From Candidatus Mediterraneibacter intestinigallinarum (GTDB taxonomy: Bacteria > Bacillota > Clostridia > Lachnospirales > Lachnospiraceae): a stretch of 35,483 nucleotides of DNA. The notes below the pieces were generated by a model. That model did no database searches. It was given only the letters and a program-made list of their open reading frames with translations, and was not told where the DNA came from. This document shows positions 7,009 through 16,029 of the stretch, one piece after another. Every line of letters begins with the position of its first letter. Positions within the stretch are counted from its first letter, which is position 1. The DNA is taken from NCBI GenBank assembly GCA_019119265.1, contig DWXI01000111.1, positions 1 to 35,483 of the forward strand. The letters are read 5' to 3'. The position numbers were made by a program, and so were the translations under genes.

Positions 7009-8668
7009 ATATCGTTACAAGATTACCCTGCTGGTGCTCGCTGCGGGTATTTTGCCGGTGGTGATCATGGCGGTCTATTTCCTAAGGGGGATGATCGAGA
7101 CCACACGCAGCCAGGAAATGGATAATATGGAAAATGTAATCGAACAGGCTGTGGACACCATGACAAACCAGGCCAATATTTATGAAAATCTGGTGGACTA
7201 TCTTTCATATTCCAGAGAACTGCGCGATATCGTAGGCATGGAGCCTCAGTCGGATTATCTTACTTATCTGGAGTATGTGGATGTTATAGATCCTCTTCTT
7301 CAGATGCCTCAGGTCTATCACAATGAGATAGCAGGCATTACTTTGTATTCGGAGAGCATTGAGGTTCCTCATGGCAATATGCTGCTGCCCCTGTCACAGG
7401 CGGAAGGAGAGAGCTGGTACTCAAAGCTGGAAGACAGTTCCAGGATGCAGTGGACTGTAATACGGGGAAATTCGCCCAGGATAACTGTCTCAAGGCGGTT
7501 TTACGACGATGAAGAAAGTACTGCAGTGCTTGCGATAACCCTGGATTATGATGCGATGCTCCGTCCGTTTACAGATCGCCTGGCAGAAAACATGGGCGGC
7601 CTGATTCTGGACAGTGACGGAAATGTTGTGTATTCTTCTGTACTTATGGAAGAAAAATATCATCCCGAGCAGCCGGAATCGCTTGAGTATATTCAGCAGA
7701 ATTACAGTTATTTTATGGGAGAGATGGAGGAAACAGGCTGGACATTCTGCCTGTACCGTCCGACGCAGCTGATTACGGATTCCGTGGTCGGGCTGATCCT
7801 GCAGAGTCTGCCTGTTCTTATTCTCTGTATACTCGCGCTGGCAGTGGTCGGATATTTTTTCTCAAAAGGTCTTGTTCAGCCGTTGGAGCGTCTTACAGAG
7901 AATATAAATCAGATCCAGCTTGGATTCAGAAAAGTTACGGTGAGCAGTGTTTCCAATGACGAAGTCGGAGTTCTGATACGTTCGTTCCGCCGGATGATGG
8001 ACGAGATGAACCGACTGATCTCTGAGGTCTATGAGAGCAAGATCAAACTCCAGAATACAGAAATGAAAGCCCTGCAGGCACAGATCAATCCCCATTTTCT
8101 GTATAATTCATTGTCGATCATCAACTGGAAAGCTCTGGAAGCGGATCAGGAAGATATCAGTAAGGTAACGCTGGCTCTTTCCACGTATTACAGGACAAGT
8201 CTGAACCGTGGCGAGACTATGACTACAGTAGAAAATGAGATCAACAATATCAGGGCATATCTCGGAATCCAGCTCATTATGCATGATAACAGTTTTAAAG
8301 TGATAGAGGATATAGATATGGATGCGGGCGGGTATCGCATACCAAAGCTGATACTTCAGCCGCTTGTAGAGAACTCGATAGATCATGGCCTTGATATGTC
8401 GGAAAAGGAGGAAAAATGTCTGTGGCTTACAGTCAGCCAGGACGGAAATGATTTATTGTTTGAGGTTCGCGATAACGGCGTGGGCATGGAGCAGGAAAAA
8501 GCCGATGAGATCGTGTCGTATCACTCAAAAGGATACGGGCTGCGTAATGTTTATGAACGGATCCGGGTACTTTATGGCGAGGAAGGCAATATGGATATCA
8601 CAAGCTGTGTCGGAGAGGGAACACGGATACAGATCAGAGTACCGAAAAAGACAGAGGAGAAAAAATGA
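6974..8668 (+). CDS. YesM-like sensor histidine kinase
   Basis: This 564-residue membrane kinase has a first transmembrane helix at about 16-36, an extracellular sensing region to about 260, and a second helix at about 267-290. A HAMP linker follows, then the His-kinase domain with 'INPHFLYNS' (phospho-acceptor H374). The ATPase domain shows the N box ('LVENSIDHG'), 'DNGVGM' and 'GYGLRNVYERI'. This is the LytS/YesM class, which lacks the usual HisKA dimerisation motif. The start overlaps the regulator gene by 35 bases and follows AGGAAAGGA, showing tight coupling. It pairs with the preceding regulator. The extracellular ligand is not evident; the binding protein encoded next may supply it. 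Confidence 0.93.
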   Translation: MKQMDRWFRNLKYRYKITLLVLAAGILPVVIMAVYFLRGMIETTRSQEMDNMENVIEQAVDTMTNQANIYENLVDYLSYSRELRDIVGMEPQSDYLTYLEYVDVIDPLLQMPQVYHNEIAGITLYSESIEVPHGNMLLPLSQAEGESWYSKLEDSSRMQWTVIRGNSPRITVSRRFYDDEESTAVLAITLDYDAMLRPFTDRLAENMGGLILDSDGNVVYSSVLMEEKYHPEQPESLEYIQQNYSYFMGEMEETGWTFCLYRPTQLITDSVVGLILQSLPVLILCILALAVVGYFFSKGLVQPLERLTENINQIQLGFRKVTVSSVSNDEVGVLIRSFRRMMDEMNRLISEVYESKIKLQNTEMKALQAQINPHFLYNSLSIINWKALEADQEDISKVTLALSTYYRTSLNRGETMTTVENEINNIRAYLGIQLIMHDNSFKVIEDIDMDAGGYRIPKLILQPLVENSIDHGLDMSEKEEKCLWLTVSQDGNDLLFEVRDNGVGMEQEKADEIVSYHSKGYGLRNVYERIRVLYGEEGNMDITSCVGEGTRIQIRVPKKTEEKK

Positions 8669-10377
8669 CAGAAAAAAAACGTTACAGGAAAGTAGTTCCG
8701 GCTGCGGTATGTATTGTGGGAATCATTGCTTTTGCCCTGCTGTGGCAGAGCAGGGCTCCTGAAGAAAACAGTGGGGGAAAGGCCGGAAGTTCCGGAAATG
8801 CAACAGCGAATGAAGAACAGTGGGAGGCGGCGGAAACTACGCCTCTCGGCAAATATCCTGAGACAGTTGAGTATACCCTCGGGAAGATATCCGGGGCAAA
8901 TAATTCAAACCTTCCGGTAGGCGATACATATGAAGATAATGCATATACAAGATATCTGAGGAACGTCCTGAATATCCAGAACGTAAATGTCTTTGCTCTG
9001 GAGGCGGGCGGTTCCTATGAAGAGGCGCTGGAAGCGGCTATTTCTGACAGGGATATACCGGATATTATGGTGGTGAACGGCAGGGATAATCTGGTGCGGC
9101 TGGTGGAGAACGGAATGATAGCGGATCTGACGGATGTATACAGACAGTGCACTACGGACACCATTAAAGAGATGTATCACAGTTACGGCGATTCTTTGTT
9201 GGATTCGGCTACATTTGACGGGAAGCTTTATGCATTTCCAAACGCTGAGATCGATGACGGAGCTATGATGCTCTGGCTGCGGAACGACTGGATTGAAAAG
9301 CTCGGACTGGAAGAACCAAAGACGATGGAAGAGGGCATGGATATCGTAAAAGCCTTTGTTGAGAATGATGCAGCCGGGAACGGAGAGACTGTCGGATTGG
9401 CGTGCAGTACCGGTTTGATTGCCGGATCTGACGAGACATACGGTATGGATGCGATATTTACGAAGTTCGGATCGGCTCCGGAAAACTGGATCCTTAACGA
9501 CAATGGAGAAGTGGAATACGGATCACTGACGCAGGAGACGAAAGAAGCCCTGGGGTATCTGAATGAATTGTATGAAAGCGGAGTGATCGATTCCAGGTTC
9601 CTTCTCAGAAAGACGGAGAATATAGATGAACTTGTCATAGAAGGAAAGTGCGGCGCTATCTTCGGACGCTGGTGGGCGCCTAATAATCCGCTGATCTCTT
9701 CTTATGATGAAGACAGTACGGCAGATTGGCAGCCTTACTTTCTTACCGCAGAGGAGGAAAATCAGGTTGACACTTTTGTGTCCTATGATGACTGGATGTA
9801 TGTGGTTGTGCGGAAAGGATATGATCATCCTGAGATTATAGGCAAGTATGTGAGCGCCATATTTGATTATTCCCGTTATGAGGATGATCAGTATGCACGT
9901 GAAGTAAACGAGTACTTTTCCATCAACGTCGATCCGACGGCAAGGCCTTTGAATATTAACGTGGATTACAGAGACGCGCTTTACCGTTCGGGCGAAAATA
10001 TAAGAAAGGCCCTGACGAATGAAATAAGCATCACACAGTTGTCAGGGCTGGAAAAATCGTATTATGATACCTGCCGTTCTTTTGTGAGCGGAAGTCTTAC
10101 GACCGCCAACGGATGGGCGGCATATACGTCCAGGGTGACCGCGGTGGATACGTTGCTTGAAGGCGGGATAAAAGAAGAAAATCTTCTTTTTATGGGAGAG
10201 ACGGACGCAGAAATACCTCAGGAACTGCAGGAACTGGAGCAGCAGACGTTTCTGCAGATCATTGTAGGAGAGAAACCGCTGGATTACTTCGATACATTTG
10301 TGGTAGAATGGTATGAAAACGGCGGACAGGAACTGACAGATTCCGTCAGAAACGCTTACGCGGAGACGCTGGAGTAA
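8665..10377 (+). CDS. Membrane-anchored extracellular solute-binding protein (kinase-operon accessory)
   Basis: This 570-residue protein resembles large solute-binding proteins (LplA-like, family 1). The mature part has the 'YPETVEYTLGKI' opening and the 'DIPDIMVV' and 'GKLYAFP' segments typical of that group. Its N terminus has a basic stretch and one hydrophobic helix (about 9-27) followed by an acidic linker. I see no convincing lipobox, because the only nearby Cys lies inside the helix, so anchoring by an uncleaved signal is likely. The start overlaps the kinase stop as ATGA (8665-8668). It is not next to permease genes of its own. The context therefore suggests a ligand-presenting partner for the kinase or a second binding protein for the 3590-5271 permeases. 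This is inference from context. Confidence 0.85.
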   Translation: MTEKKRYRKVVPAAVCIVGIIAFALLWQSRAPEENSGGKAGSSGNATANEEQWEAAETTPLGKYPETVEYTLGKISGANNSNLPVGDTYEDNAYTRYLRNVLNIQNVNVFALEAGGSYEEALEAAISDRDIPDIMVVNGRDNLVRLVENGMIADLTDVYRQCTTDTIKEMYHSYGDSLLDSATFDGKLYAFPNAEIDDGAMMLWLRNDWIEKLGLEEPKTMEEGMDIVKAFVENDAAGNGETVGLACSTGLIAGSDETYGMDAIFTKFGSAPENWILNDNGEVEYGSLTQETKEALGYLNELYESGVIDSRFLLRKTENIDELVIEGKCGAIFGRWWAPNNPLISSYDEDSTADWQPYFLTAEEENQVDTFVSYDDWMYVVVRKGYDHPEIIGKYVSAIFDYSRYEDDQYAREVNEYFSINVDPTARPLNINVDYRDALYRSGENIRKALTNEISITQLSGLEKSYYDTCRSFVSGSLTTANGWAAYTSRVTAVDTLLEGGIKEENLLFMGETDAEIPQELQELEQQTFLQIIVGEKPLDYFDTFVVEWYENGGQELTDSVRNAYAETLE

Positions 10378-10387
10378 CCCGCCGGAG

Positions 10388-10420
10388 CCGGCCGATGAGA
10401 AATGCCGGATCAGTGGCCGG
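10388..10420 (+). other. Hairpin without T-run upstream of tex
   Basis: CCGGCC (10388-10393) and GGCCGG (10415-10420) form a GC-rich stem in the 86-base gap before tex. No T-run follows, so this is not a clear terminator. No promoter for tex is visible in the gap. Confidence 0.35.
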
Positions 10421-10463
10421 AGAATGTATTCCGGAAAGAAAGAGACAGAAAGGGCAGTCTTAA

Positions 10464-12614
10464 ATGGACATTAATCAGAAACTGACAGAAGAACTGAATG
10501 TAAAACGCTGGCAGATCGATGCGGCGGTAAAATTGATCGATGAGGGGAATACGATTCCTTTTATCTCACGATACAGAAAGGAAGTTACCGGATCGCTCAA
10601 CGACGAGCAGCTCAGGAAGCTGCATGAGAGGCTGACATATCTGCGCAATCTGGAGGAGAAAAAAGAGCAGGTTATATCAAGCATTGAAGAACAGGGCAAG
10701 ATGACGGAAGAGCTGCACAACCAGATCCTGGCGGCTGAGACTCTAGTAACTGTGGAAGATCTGTATCGCCCGTATCGTCCGAAGAGGAGAACACGCGCTA
10801 CGATAGCTAAAGAGAAAGGCCTGGAGCCGTTCGCGGCTTACATCCTTCTTCAGAATGCAAAAGAACCTCTGGAGGAGACTGCAAAGCAGTATATATCAGA
10901 AGAGAAAGAAGTAAAGACTGCAGCTGAAGCGATCGCGGGAGCAAAGGATATTATTGCGGAGAGTATTTCCGATAATGCAGATTACAGGACATGGATCCGC
11001 AGAACGACCATGAAAAAGGGAAAGATCGTATCTACGGCCAAAGATCAGGAGTCTGAATCCGTATATGAGATGTACTATGAATTTGAGGAACCTGTTTCAA
11101 AACTGGCGGGGCATCGGATCCTGGCTCTGAACAGAGGAGAAAAGGAAAAGTTCCTGAATGTGAAAGTTGAGGCGCCGGAGGATGAAATACTGACATATCT
11201 GGAGAAAAAGACGGTACACAGAGATAATCCGTATACAGCTGCGGTCCTGAAAGAAACTGTCGATGACAGTTATCATCGCCTGATTGCTCCGGCGATCGAG
11301 CGGGAGGTTCGAAATGAACTTACAGAGAAAGCAGAGGACGGGGCTATAGTTGTATTCGGGAAGAATCTGCAGCAGCTCCTTATGCAGCCTCCTGTCACAG
11401 GACAGGTTGTTCTCGGATGGGATCCCGCATTCCGTACGGGCTGCAAGCTGGCGGTAGTAGATCCTACAGGAAAAGTGATCGGCACTACAGTTATCTATCC
11501 TACGGCTCCTACTACTCCTCAGAAGATCAAGGCGAGTAAAGATCTGCTGAAAAAGATCATTCCGAAATATCATATTTCTCTGATCTCTCTCGGAAACGGA
11601 ACCGCGTCGAGGGAGTCGGAGCAGTTTATCGTGGAACTGTTAAAAGAGATACCGGAGAAGGTTCAGTATGTAATTGTCAATGAGGCGGGCGCATCAGTAT
11701 ACTCGGCAAGCAAGCTTGCCAGCGAGGAGTTCCCCAAGTTTGACGTGGGGCAGAGAAGCGCGGCCTCTATTGCGAGAAGACTGCAGGATCCTCTTGCAGA
11801 GTTGGTAAAGATAGATCCTAAGTCTATCGGGGTAGGTCAGTATCAGCACGATATGAATCAGAAAAAGCTGGGAGAGTCCTTAAGCGGAGTGGTGGAAGAT
11901 TGTGTTAATAAAGTTGGAGTAGATCTGAATACGGCGTCCGTGCCCCTGCTCTCTTATATCTCCGGTATCAGCAGCACGATCGCAAAGAATATTGTAGCTT
12001 ACCGCGAAGAAAACGGACGTTTTACGGACAGGAGAGAGTTGCTGAAAGTGCCGAAGCTGGGCCCGAAGGCTTATGAGCAGTGTGCGGGATTTATGAGGAT
12101 CCAGGAAGGAACGAATCCTCTGGATGCTACCGGAGTGCATCCGGAATCCTACGAAGCTGCGGAAAAGCTTTTGGAGAAACAGGGATTTAAGACAGAGGAT
12201 ATTACAGAGCATCATTTGTCCGGTCTTTCCCTTACAATCAAAGATTATAAAAAACTGGCGGAAGAACTTGGAATCGGTGAGATCACTCTGAGAGATATCG
12301 TTAAAGAACTTGAAAAACCTGCCCGGGATCCAAGAGATGAGATGCCTAAACCTATCCTTCGTACAGATGTGCTGGAGATGAAAGATCTGAAGGAAGGAAT
12401 GGTGCTTAAAGGAACTGTCCGCAATGTCATCGATTTCGGAGTATTTGTGGATATCGGCGTCCACCAGGACGGATTGGTACATATCTCCCAGATCACGGAC
12501 AGGTATATCAAACACCCGCTTGAGGTTGTGAGCGTGGGAGATATTGTAGATGTTAAAGTTATGAGTGTGGATCTGAAAAAGAAACGGATCCAGCTCACGA
12601 TGAGAGGGATCTGA
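10464..12614 (+). CDS. tex: Tex family RNA-binding transcription accessory protein
   Basis: This 716-residue protein is the normal length for Tex. Domain order is an N-terminal helical Tex domain (1-190), a central region with a YqgF/RNase H-like fold beginning near 'GWDPAFRTG' (about 314), and helix-hairpin-helix motifs (about 487-545, 'LNTASVPLLSYISGI' and 'VPKLGPKA'). A C-terminal S1 RNA-binding domain (about 644-716, 'GMVLKGTVRNVIDFGVFVDIG') completes it. Tex is a cytoplasmic nucleic-acid-binding protein linked to transcription and RNA quality control. Only a weak ribosome binding site (AAAGGG) lies upstream. Its 3' end is 7 bases from the convergent HAD gene, and a candidate terminator lies inside that gene. 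Confidence 0.96.
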   Translation: MDINQKLTEELNVKRWQIDAAVKLIDEGNTIPFISRYRKEVTGSLNDEQLRKLHERLTYLRNLEEKKEQVISSIEEQGKMTEELHNQILAAETLVTVEDLYRPYRPKRRTRATIAKEKGLEPFAAYILLQNAKEPLEETAKQYISEEKEVKTAAEAIAGAKDIIAESISDNADYRTWIRRTTMKKGKIVSTAKDQESESVYEMYYEFEEPVSKLAGHRILALNRGEKEKFLNVKVEAPEDEILTYLEKKTVHRDNPYTAAVLKETVDDSYHRLIAPAIEREVRNELTEKAEDGAIVVFGKNLQQLLMQPPVTGQVVLGWDPAFRTGCKLAVVDPTGKVIGTTVIYPTAPTTPQKIKASKDLLKKIIPKYHISLISLGNGTASRESEQFIVELLKEIPEKVQYVIVNEAGASVYSASKLASEEFPKFDVGQRSAASIARRLQDPLAELVKIDPKSIGVGQYQHDMNQKKLGESLSGVVEDCVNKVGVDLNTASVPLLSYISGISSTIAKNIVAYREENGRFTDRRELLKVPKLGPKAYEQCAGFMRIQEGTNPLDATGVHPESYEAAEKLLEKQGFKTEDITEHHLSGLSLTIKDYKKLAEELGIGEITLRDIVKELEKPARDPRDEMPKPILRTDVLEMKDLKEGMVLKGTVRNVIDFGVFVDIGVHQDGLVHISQITDRYIKHPLEVVSVGDIVDVKVMSVDLKKKRIQLTMRGI

Positions 12615-12621
12615 TCTTTGA

Positions 12622-13245
12622 TCACTTCAGTAAAATACTGTACAGTTCCGAAGGAGTCTCGGGCAGATGATCTGCCGTGACTCCTTTGTTGTGTGTTCCC
12701 CACACTGCGAGAATGTGATCGATTCCCGCATTACATGCGCAGTTCATATCATGCTGCGTATCCCCTATATAGACGATGTCCTGCCTGGAGACCCCGGTTA
12801 TCTCCATATATTTGATCAGCGGATCCGGAGCAGGTTTAGGGCTCTCTACATCATCAGAACAGATGATCGTGTCGAAATAGGAACGGATAGGAACAGTGTT
12901 AAATACAAGATCCAGTTCTTCGTGTGTCCTGGAAGTGACGATTCCCAAGAGACATCCTTGTTCTTTCAGACAGTCGAGAAGTTCAAGGATTCCGTCGAAG
13001 AGGCAGATCATATGAGCGTTTTTTCTCTCGTTTTCAATCCAGACTGTAAGAGTGGCGTCCGGATCGGAGGCTTTCAGCCTGTCCAGCGTGACTACGGAAG
13101 TACAGCCGAGTGAGAAAGTGAGTTCGCTGATGTCATAGCAGAATCCGTCCGTAGTTTTCAGAGCCTGCTGGAGAGAACAGAGAATGTTCTCTGAGGTGTT
13201 GATGAGCGTTCCATCGACGTCAAAGACAATGTGTTTGTATTTCAT
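12622..13245 (-). CDS. HAD family hydrolase, phosphoglycolate phosphatase-like
   Basis: This 207-residue protein carries all four HAD motifs: DVDGTL (nucleophile D9, D11), 'VTSRTHE' (motif II), a Lys in 'ESPKPAPDP' (motif III) and 'YIGDTQHDMNCA' (motif IV). An alpha-helical cap of C1 type lies between motifs I and II. The start was moved to the ATG at 13245 because AGGAGG lies 5 bases upstream; a 27-residue longer reading has no support. The substrate cannot be assigned; phosphoglycolate, pyrophosphate or nucleotide phosphatases share this layout. It is transcribed toward tex from a promoter divergent to that of dnaJ. Confidence 0.9.
   Translation of the reverse strand: MKYKHIVFDVDGTLINTSENILCSLQQALKTTDGFCYDISELTFSLGCTSVVTLDRLKASDPDATLTVWIENERKNAHMICLFDGILELLDCLKEQGCLLGIVTSRTHEELDLVFNTVPIRSYFDTIICSDDVESPKPAPDPLIKYMEITGVSRQDIVYIGDTQHDMNCACNAGIDHILAVWGTHNKGVTADHLPETPSELYSILLK
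12651..12690 (+). terminator. Probable tex terminator located inside the convergent HAD gene
   Basis: AAGGAGTC (12651-12658) pairs with GACTCCTT (12679-12686), and an inner stem GGCAGA/TCTGCC (12662-12667 with 12671-12676) extends it. A T-rich tail follows on the + strand only. The hairpin lies within the last codons of the HAD gene. Confidence 0.6.
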
Positions 13246-13324
13246 CGGATCCTCCTGTCCGCCGTAAGTCCGGCTATGGGTATTGGCGGAGCCTTTGCGT
13301 AACAGCTCCGTATGTATTAACGTC

Positions 13325-13353
13325 ATTATAACAATGAATGATTTCGGAGTAAA
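13325..13353 (-). promoter_or_regulatory. Putative promoter of HAD gene
   Basis: On the minus strand, TTTACT (13348-13353) and TATAAT (13325-13330) are 17 bases apart. It is back to back with the dnaJ promoter, with 7 bases between the two -35 boxes. Confidence 0.6.
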
Positions 13354-13360
13354 GTATACC

Positions 13361-13389
13361 TTGACAATTGAAAAAATAGTTGTTATATT
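13361..13389 (+). promoter_or_regulatory. Strong promoter of DnaJ-like gene
   Basis: A perfect TTGACA (13361-13366), a 17-base spacer and TATATT (13384-13389) lie 27 bases before the start codon. No CIRCE inverted repeat (the HrcA site) is present. Confidence 0.85.
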
Positions 13390-13416
13390 ACAAATAGAAC
13401 AAGTGGGGTGATTACA

Positions 13417-14406
13417 ATGACAGAAAAAAGAGATTATTATGAAGTGCTTGGCGTCAGCAGGAATGCGGACGAAGCGCAGATTAAAAAAGCATACAGAAAA
13501 CTAGCGAAAAAGTATCACCCGGATACAAATGCGGGGGATGCAGATGCAGAACAGAAATTTAAAGAAGTGACGGAGGCATATACCGTCCTGAGTGATAAAG
13601 AAAAGAGAAAGATGTATGATCAGTTCGGCCATGCCGCATTCGACCAGACGGCGGGAGCAGGCGCCGGAGCCGGCGGCGCAGACGGCGGGTTCTGGAGAAC
13701 ATACGGCGGACCGGGAGGCGGATATCAGGAGTATCACTTTGAGGGAAACATGGATGATATCTTCGGAGATATTTTCGGGGATATCTTTAAGCATGGAACC
13801 GGAGGAGGATTCGGCGGTTTTAACAACGGGTTTGCCAGAGGAAATTTTCCGCAGAAAGGCAGTGATGTGAGAGCCGAAGTCACAGTAGGATTCGATGAGG
13901 CGGCATTTGGCTGTGATAAAGTCATCCGCCTGCAAGATCCGTCCAATCCGGGCGGAGGCGTTCAATCTCTTCAGGTGCATATTCCGGCCGGAATCGACAC
14001 CGGTAAGTCGATACGCCTGAAGGGCAAGGGAATGCCCGGTGTAAACGGCGGCGAAGCCGGCGACTTGCTGCTGAAAGTGACAGTGGCGGCGAAACCGGGA
14101 TATGAGAGAAAGGGAATGGACGTCTATACGACCGTTCATGTTCCATTTGCAACGGCGGCATTAGGCGGAGAGACAGTTGTTCAGACACTGTACGGAAACG
14201 TTCTCTGTAAGATCAGGGAAGGAACACAGTCAGGGTCCAAGATCCGCCTGAGAGGAAAAGGCATCGTTTCTATGAAGGATCCGTCTGTGCACGGGGATCA
14301 GTATGTGAAAGTGGAGGTAGATGTTCCTCGGCATCTGACTCCTGCTGCAAAGCAGAAACTGAGAGAATTCGAGGCAGTCTGCGCGGGAAAGGCGAGAACA
14401 GCATAA
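13417..14406 (+). CDS. DnaJ-like co-chaperone without zinc finger (CbpA/type II)
   Basis: This 329-residue Hsp40 has a J domain at about 4-68 with the HPD motif ('[10 protein letters not shown]'), a Gly/Phe-rich region (about 75-140), then two beta-sandwich substrate-binding domains and a dimerisation tail. The four CxxCxGxG zinc-finger repeats of true DnaJ are absent, so it is of the CbpA/DjlA-like short class and not the dnaK-operon DnaJ. It would stimulate DnaK ATPase and deliver substrates. The ATG at 13417 is preferred over a GTG at 13408, since GGGGTG then sits at a normal distance. It is monocistronic by position and has a strong promoter without a CIRCE element. Confidence 0.92.
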   Translation: MTEKRDYYEVLGVSRNADEAQIKKAYRKLAKKYHPDTNAGDADAEQKFKEVTEAYTVLSDKEKRKMYDQFGHAAFDQTAGAGAGAGGADGGFWRTYGGPGGGYQEYHFEGNMDDIFGDIFGDIFKHGTGGGFGGFNNGFARGNFPQKGSDVRAEVTVGFDEAAFGCDKVIRLQDPSNPGGGVQSLQVHIPAGIDTGKSIRLKGKGMPGVNGGEAGDLLLKVTVAAKPGYERKGMDVYTTVHVPFATAALGGETVVQTLYGNVLCKIREGTQSGSKIRLRGKGIVSMKDPSVHGDQYVKVEVDVPRHLTPAAKQKLREFEAVCAGKARTA

Positions 14407-14528
14407 TGAAAGTATCTTTTCCCGGTCTTTTCTTGCGCTTGGGATATGAATTTGTTATGATTAAAAAGCAGAATATACAGACGGCTTTTCTTTTCAGTTA
14501 GTGCTGTCGGAAAGAAGGAATATATATT

Positions 14529-14975
14529 ATGAAGATAGGTATAGGAAATGATCACTCAGCTTTGGAACTGAAAGCGGAGATCATAGATTTCCTGAAAGAA
14601 AAAGGGCATGAGGTTGTGGATTACGGAACGGATTCGGCTAAGAGCTGTGATTATCCGGTTTATGGAGAACGCGTGGCACGGGCGGTAGTATCAGGTGAAG
14701 TAGACCAGGGAATCCTGATCTGCGGCACCGGACTTGGCATCTCTCTTGCGGCGAACAAAGTAAAGGGAATCCGGGCAGCAGTGTGTAGTGAGCCGTTTAC
14801 GGCAAAGATGGCAAGAGCCCACAACAATTGTAATATCCTTGCATTTGGAGCAAGAGTCGTAGGCGCGGAACTGGCAAAGATGATCGTGGATACCTGGCTG
14901 AATACGGAGTTTGAAGGCGGACGTCATCAAAGACGTGTAGACATGATCATGGAGATAGAAGAGAAAGACAACTAA
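14529..14975 (+). CDS. rpiB: Ribose 5-phosphate isomerase B
   Basis: This 148-residue RpiB/LacAB family protein interconverts ribose 5-phosphate and ribulose 5-phosphate in the non-oxidative pentose phosphate pathway. Visible features are the N-terminal 'GNDHSALELK' block with the catalytic His region, 'DYPVYGERVARAV', the active-site Cys65 in 'LICGTGLGISLAANKVKGIRAA' style sequence, and 'NNCNILAFGARVVG'. The length is normal. AGAAGGA lies 8 bases before the ATG. The next gene starts 14 bases after its stop, so they are probably co-transcribed. Confidence 0.96.
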   Translation: MKIGIGNDHSALELKAEIIDFLKEKGHEVVDYGTDSAKSCDYPVYGERVARAVVSGEVDQGILICGTGLGISLAANKVKGIRAAVCSEPFTAKMARAHNNCNILAFGARVVGAELAKMIVDTWLNTEFEGGRHQRRVDMIMEIEEKDN

Positions 14976-14988
14976 GAGAGAAATTTAT

Positions 14989-15990
14989 ATGCATACGTAT
15001 CAACTGTCACAGTGGCTGCTGTTTTTCTTTATTTACAGTTTTGTCGGATGGGTATGGGAGAGCTGTTACGTATCTGTGAAGAAACGCCGCTGGGTGAACA
15101 GAGGATTTCTTCATGGTCCTATGCTGCCTATATATGGATCCGGAGCGCTGGTTATTCTGATCAGTACCATTGGCGTGCGGGAAAATCCGTGGCTTATTTT
15201 CCTCTTGGGAATGATCGCGGCGACTATACTGGAATATATTACCGGAGCCGTGATGGAACGCCTTTTTCATGTAAGATACTGGGATTACAGTAGTCAGAAA
15301 CTGAATCTGAACGGCTATATCTGCGCAAGTTCTTCTCTGTGCTGGGGGGCATTTTCAGTGCTTCTTGTACGTGTTGTTCATGTGCCTGTCGAACAGGCTG
15401 TGCTGAACATTCCTGCGCTTGTCACAGACGCGGCTGCTTTTATACTGACTGTAGTCGCATCGGTTGATCTGACCCAGTCATTTAACGAGGCTATGGATCT
15501 GAAGAGGATTCTGCTGCAGCTTGAAGAAAGCAGAGAGCTGATAAGAAAAATGCAGGAAAAACTCAGGATTACTTCGGAGGAAATGCTGGCGGATTATCGA
15601 CACCGTTCTGACGAGATCACGGAAGATTACAGAAGACGCATGGCTGAACTGGCGGAAAAAAGTCGTTCCCGCAAAGAGGCTTATCTGGAAAGAATCGATA
15701 TGAAGAGGGCTCAGAGACACCTTCAGCTTGAAAAACTGGCGGAACGGGCGGAATTTCTGATGAAGGATGAGCTCCCGGCTAAAATGGATGCGCTGATTGG
15801 AGAAGAGCGCCGGAAAGAACTGACGGTGCTCAAAGAGAATATTGCAAAAGAGTTTGAAAAAATGAGTTCACGTACGGACAGAAGTTATCTCCATATTGCC
15901 AGCCAGCTCAGAAGAAACCCGACGGCGGCATCCGGAAAATTTGCCGATGTTCTGAAAGAATTGAGAGATTTGTTTGATAATATAAAATAA
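14989..15990 (+). CDS. Predicted membrane protein of the PF06541 (putative ABC-transporter type IV) family with coiled-coil tail
   Basis: This 333-residue protein has four to five membrane helices in its first half (about 8-30, 48-68, 70-92, 110-135 and 140-165). The family blocks 'FFIYSFVGWVWE', 'RGFLHGP..PIYG' and 'LEYITGAVMERLFHVRYWDYS' are clear. From about residue 175 to the end it is a long, highly charged helix of probable coiled coil inside the cell. The family is common in Clostridia; despite the family name no transport function has been shown. It lies between rpiB and nth in a probable operon. The coiled-coil tail may recruit a partner, which cannot be identified from sequence. Confidence 0.85.
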   Translation: MHTYQLSQWLLFFFIYSFVGWVWESCYVSVKKRRWVNRGFLHGPMLPIYGSGALVILISTIGVRENPWLIFLLGMIAATILEYITGAVMERLFHVRYWDYSSQKLNLNGYICASSSLCWGAFSVLLVRVVHVPVEQAVLNIPALVTDAAAFILTVVASVDLTQSFNEAMDLKRILLQLEESRELIRKMQEKLRITSEEMLADYRHRSDEITEDYRRRMAELAEKSRSRKEAYLERIDMKRAQRHLQLEKLAERAEFLMKDELPAKMDALIGEERRKELTVLKENIAKEFEKMSSRTDRSYLHIASQLRRNPTAASGKFADVLKELRDLFDNIK

Positions 15991-16029
15991 TCTGCATATG
16001 GTACGGTTAGAAGGAAAGGAACGAGACAA

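Noticed and set aside
8665-8790. Lipobox in the kinase-linked binding protein
   Set aside because: The only Cys near the N terminus is inside the hydrophobic helix and lacks an L-x-G/A-C context with a proper tether.
11880-12515. Minus-strand reading frame of 211 codons inside tex
   Set aside because: It is antisense to a canonical Tex protein including the S1 domain, without family features.
13250-13416. CIRCE/HrcA operator upstream of the DnaJ-like gene
   Set aside because: No TTAGCACTC...GAGTGCTAA inverted repeat was found between the divergent promoters and the start.
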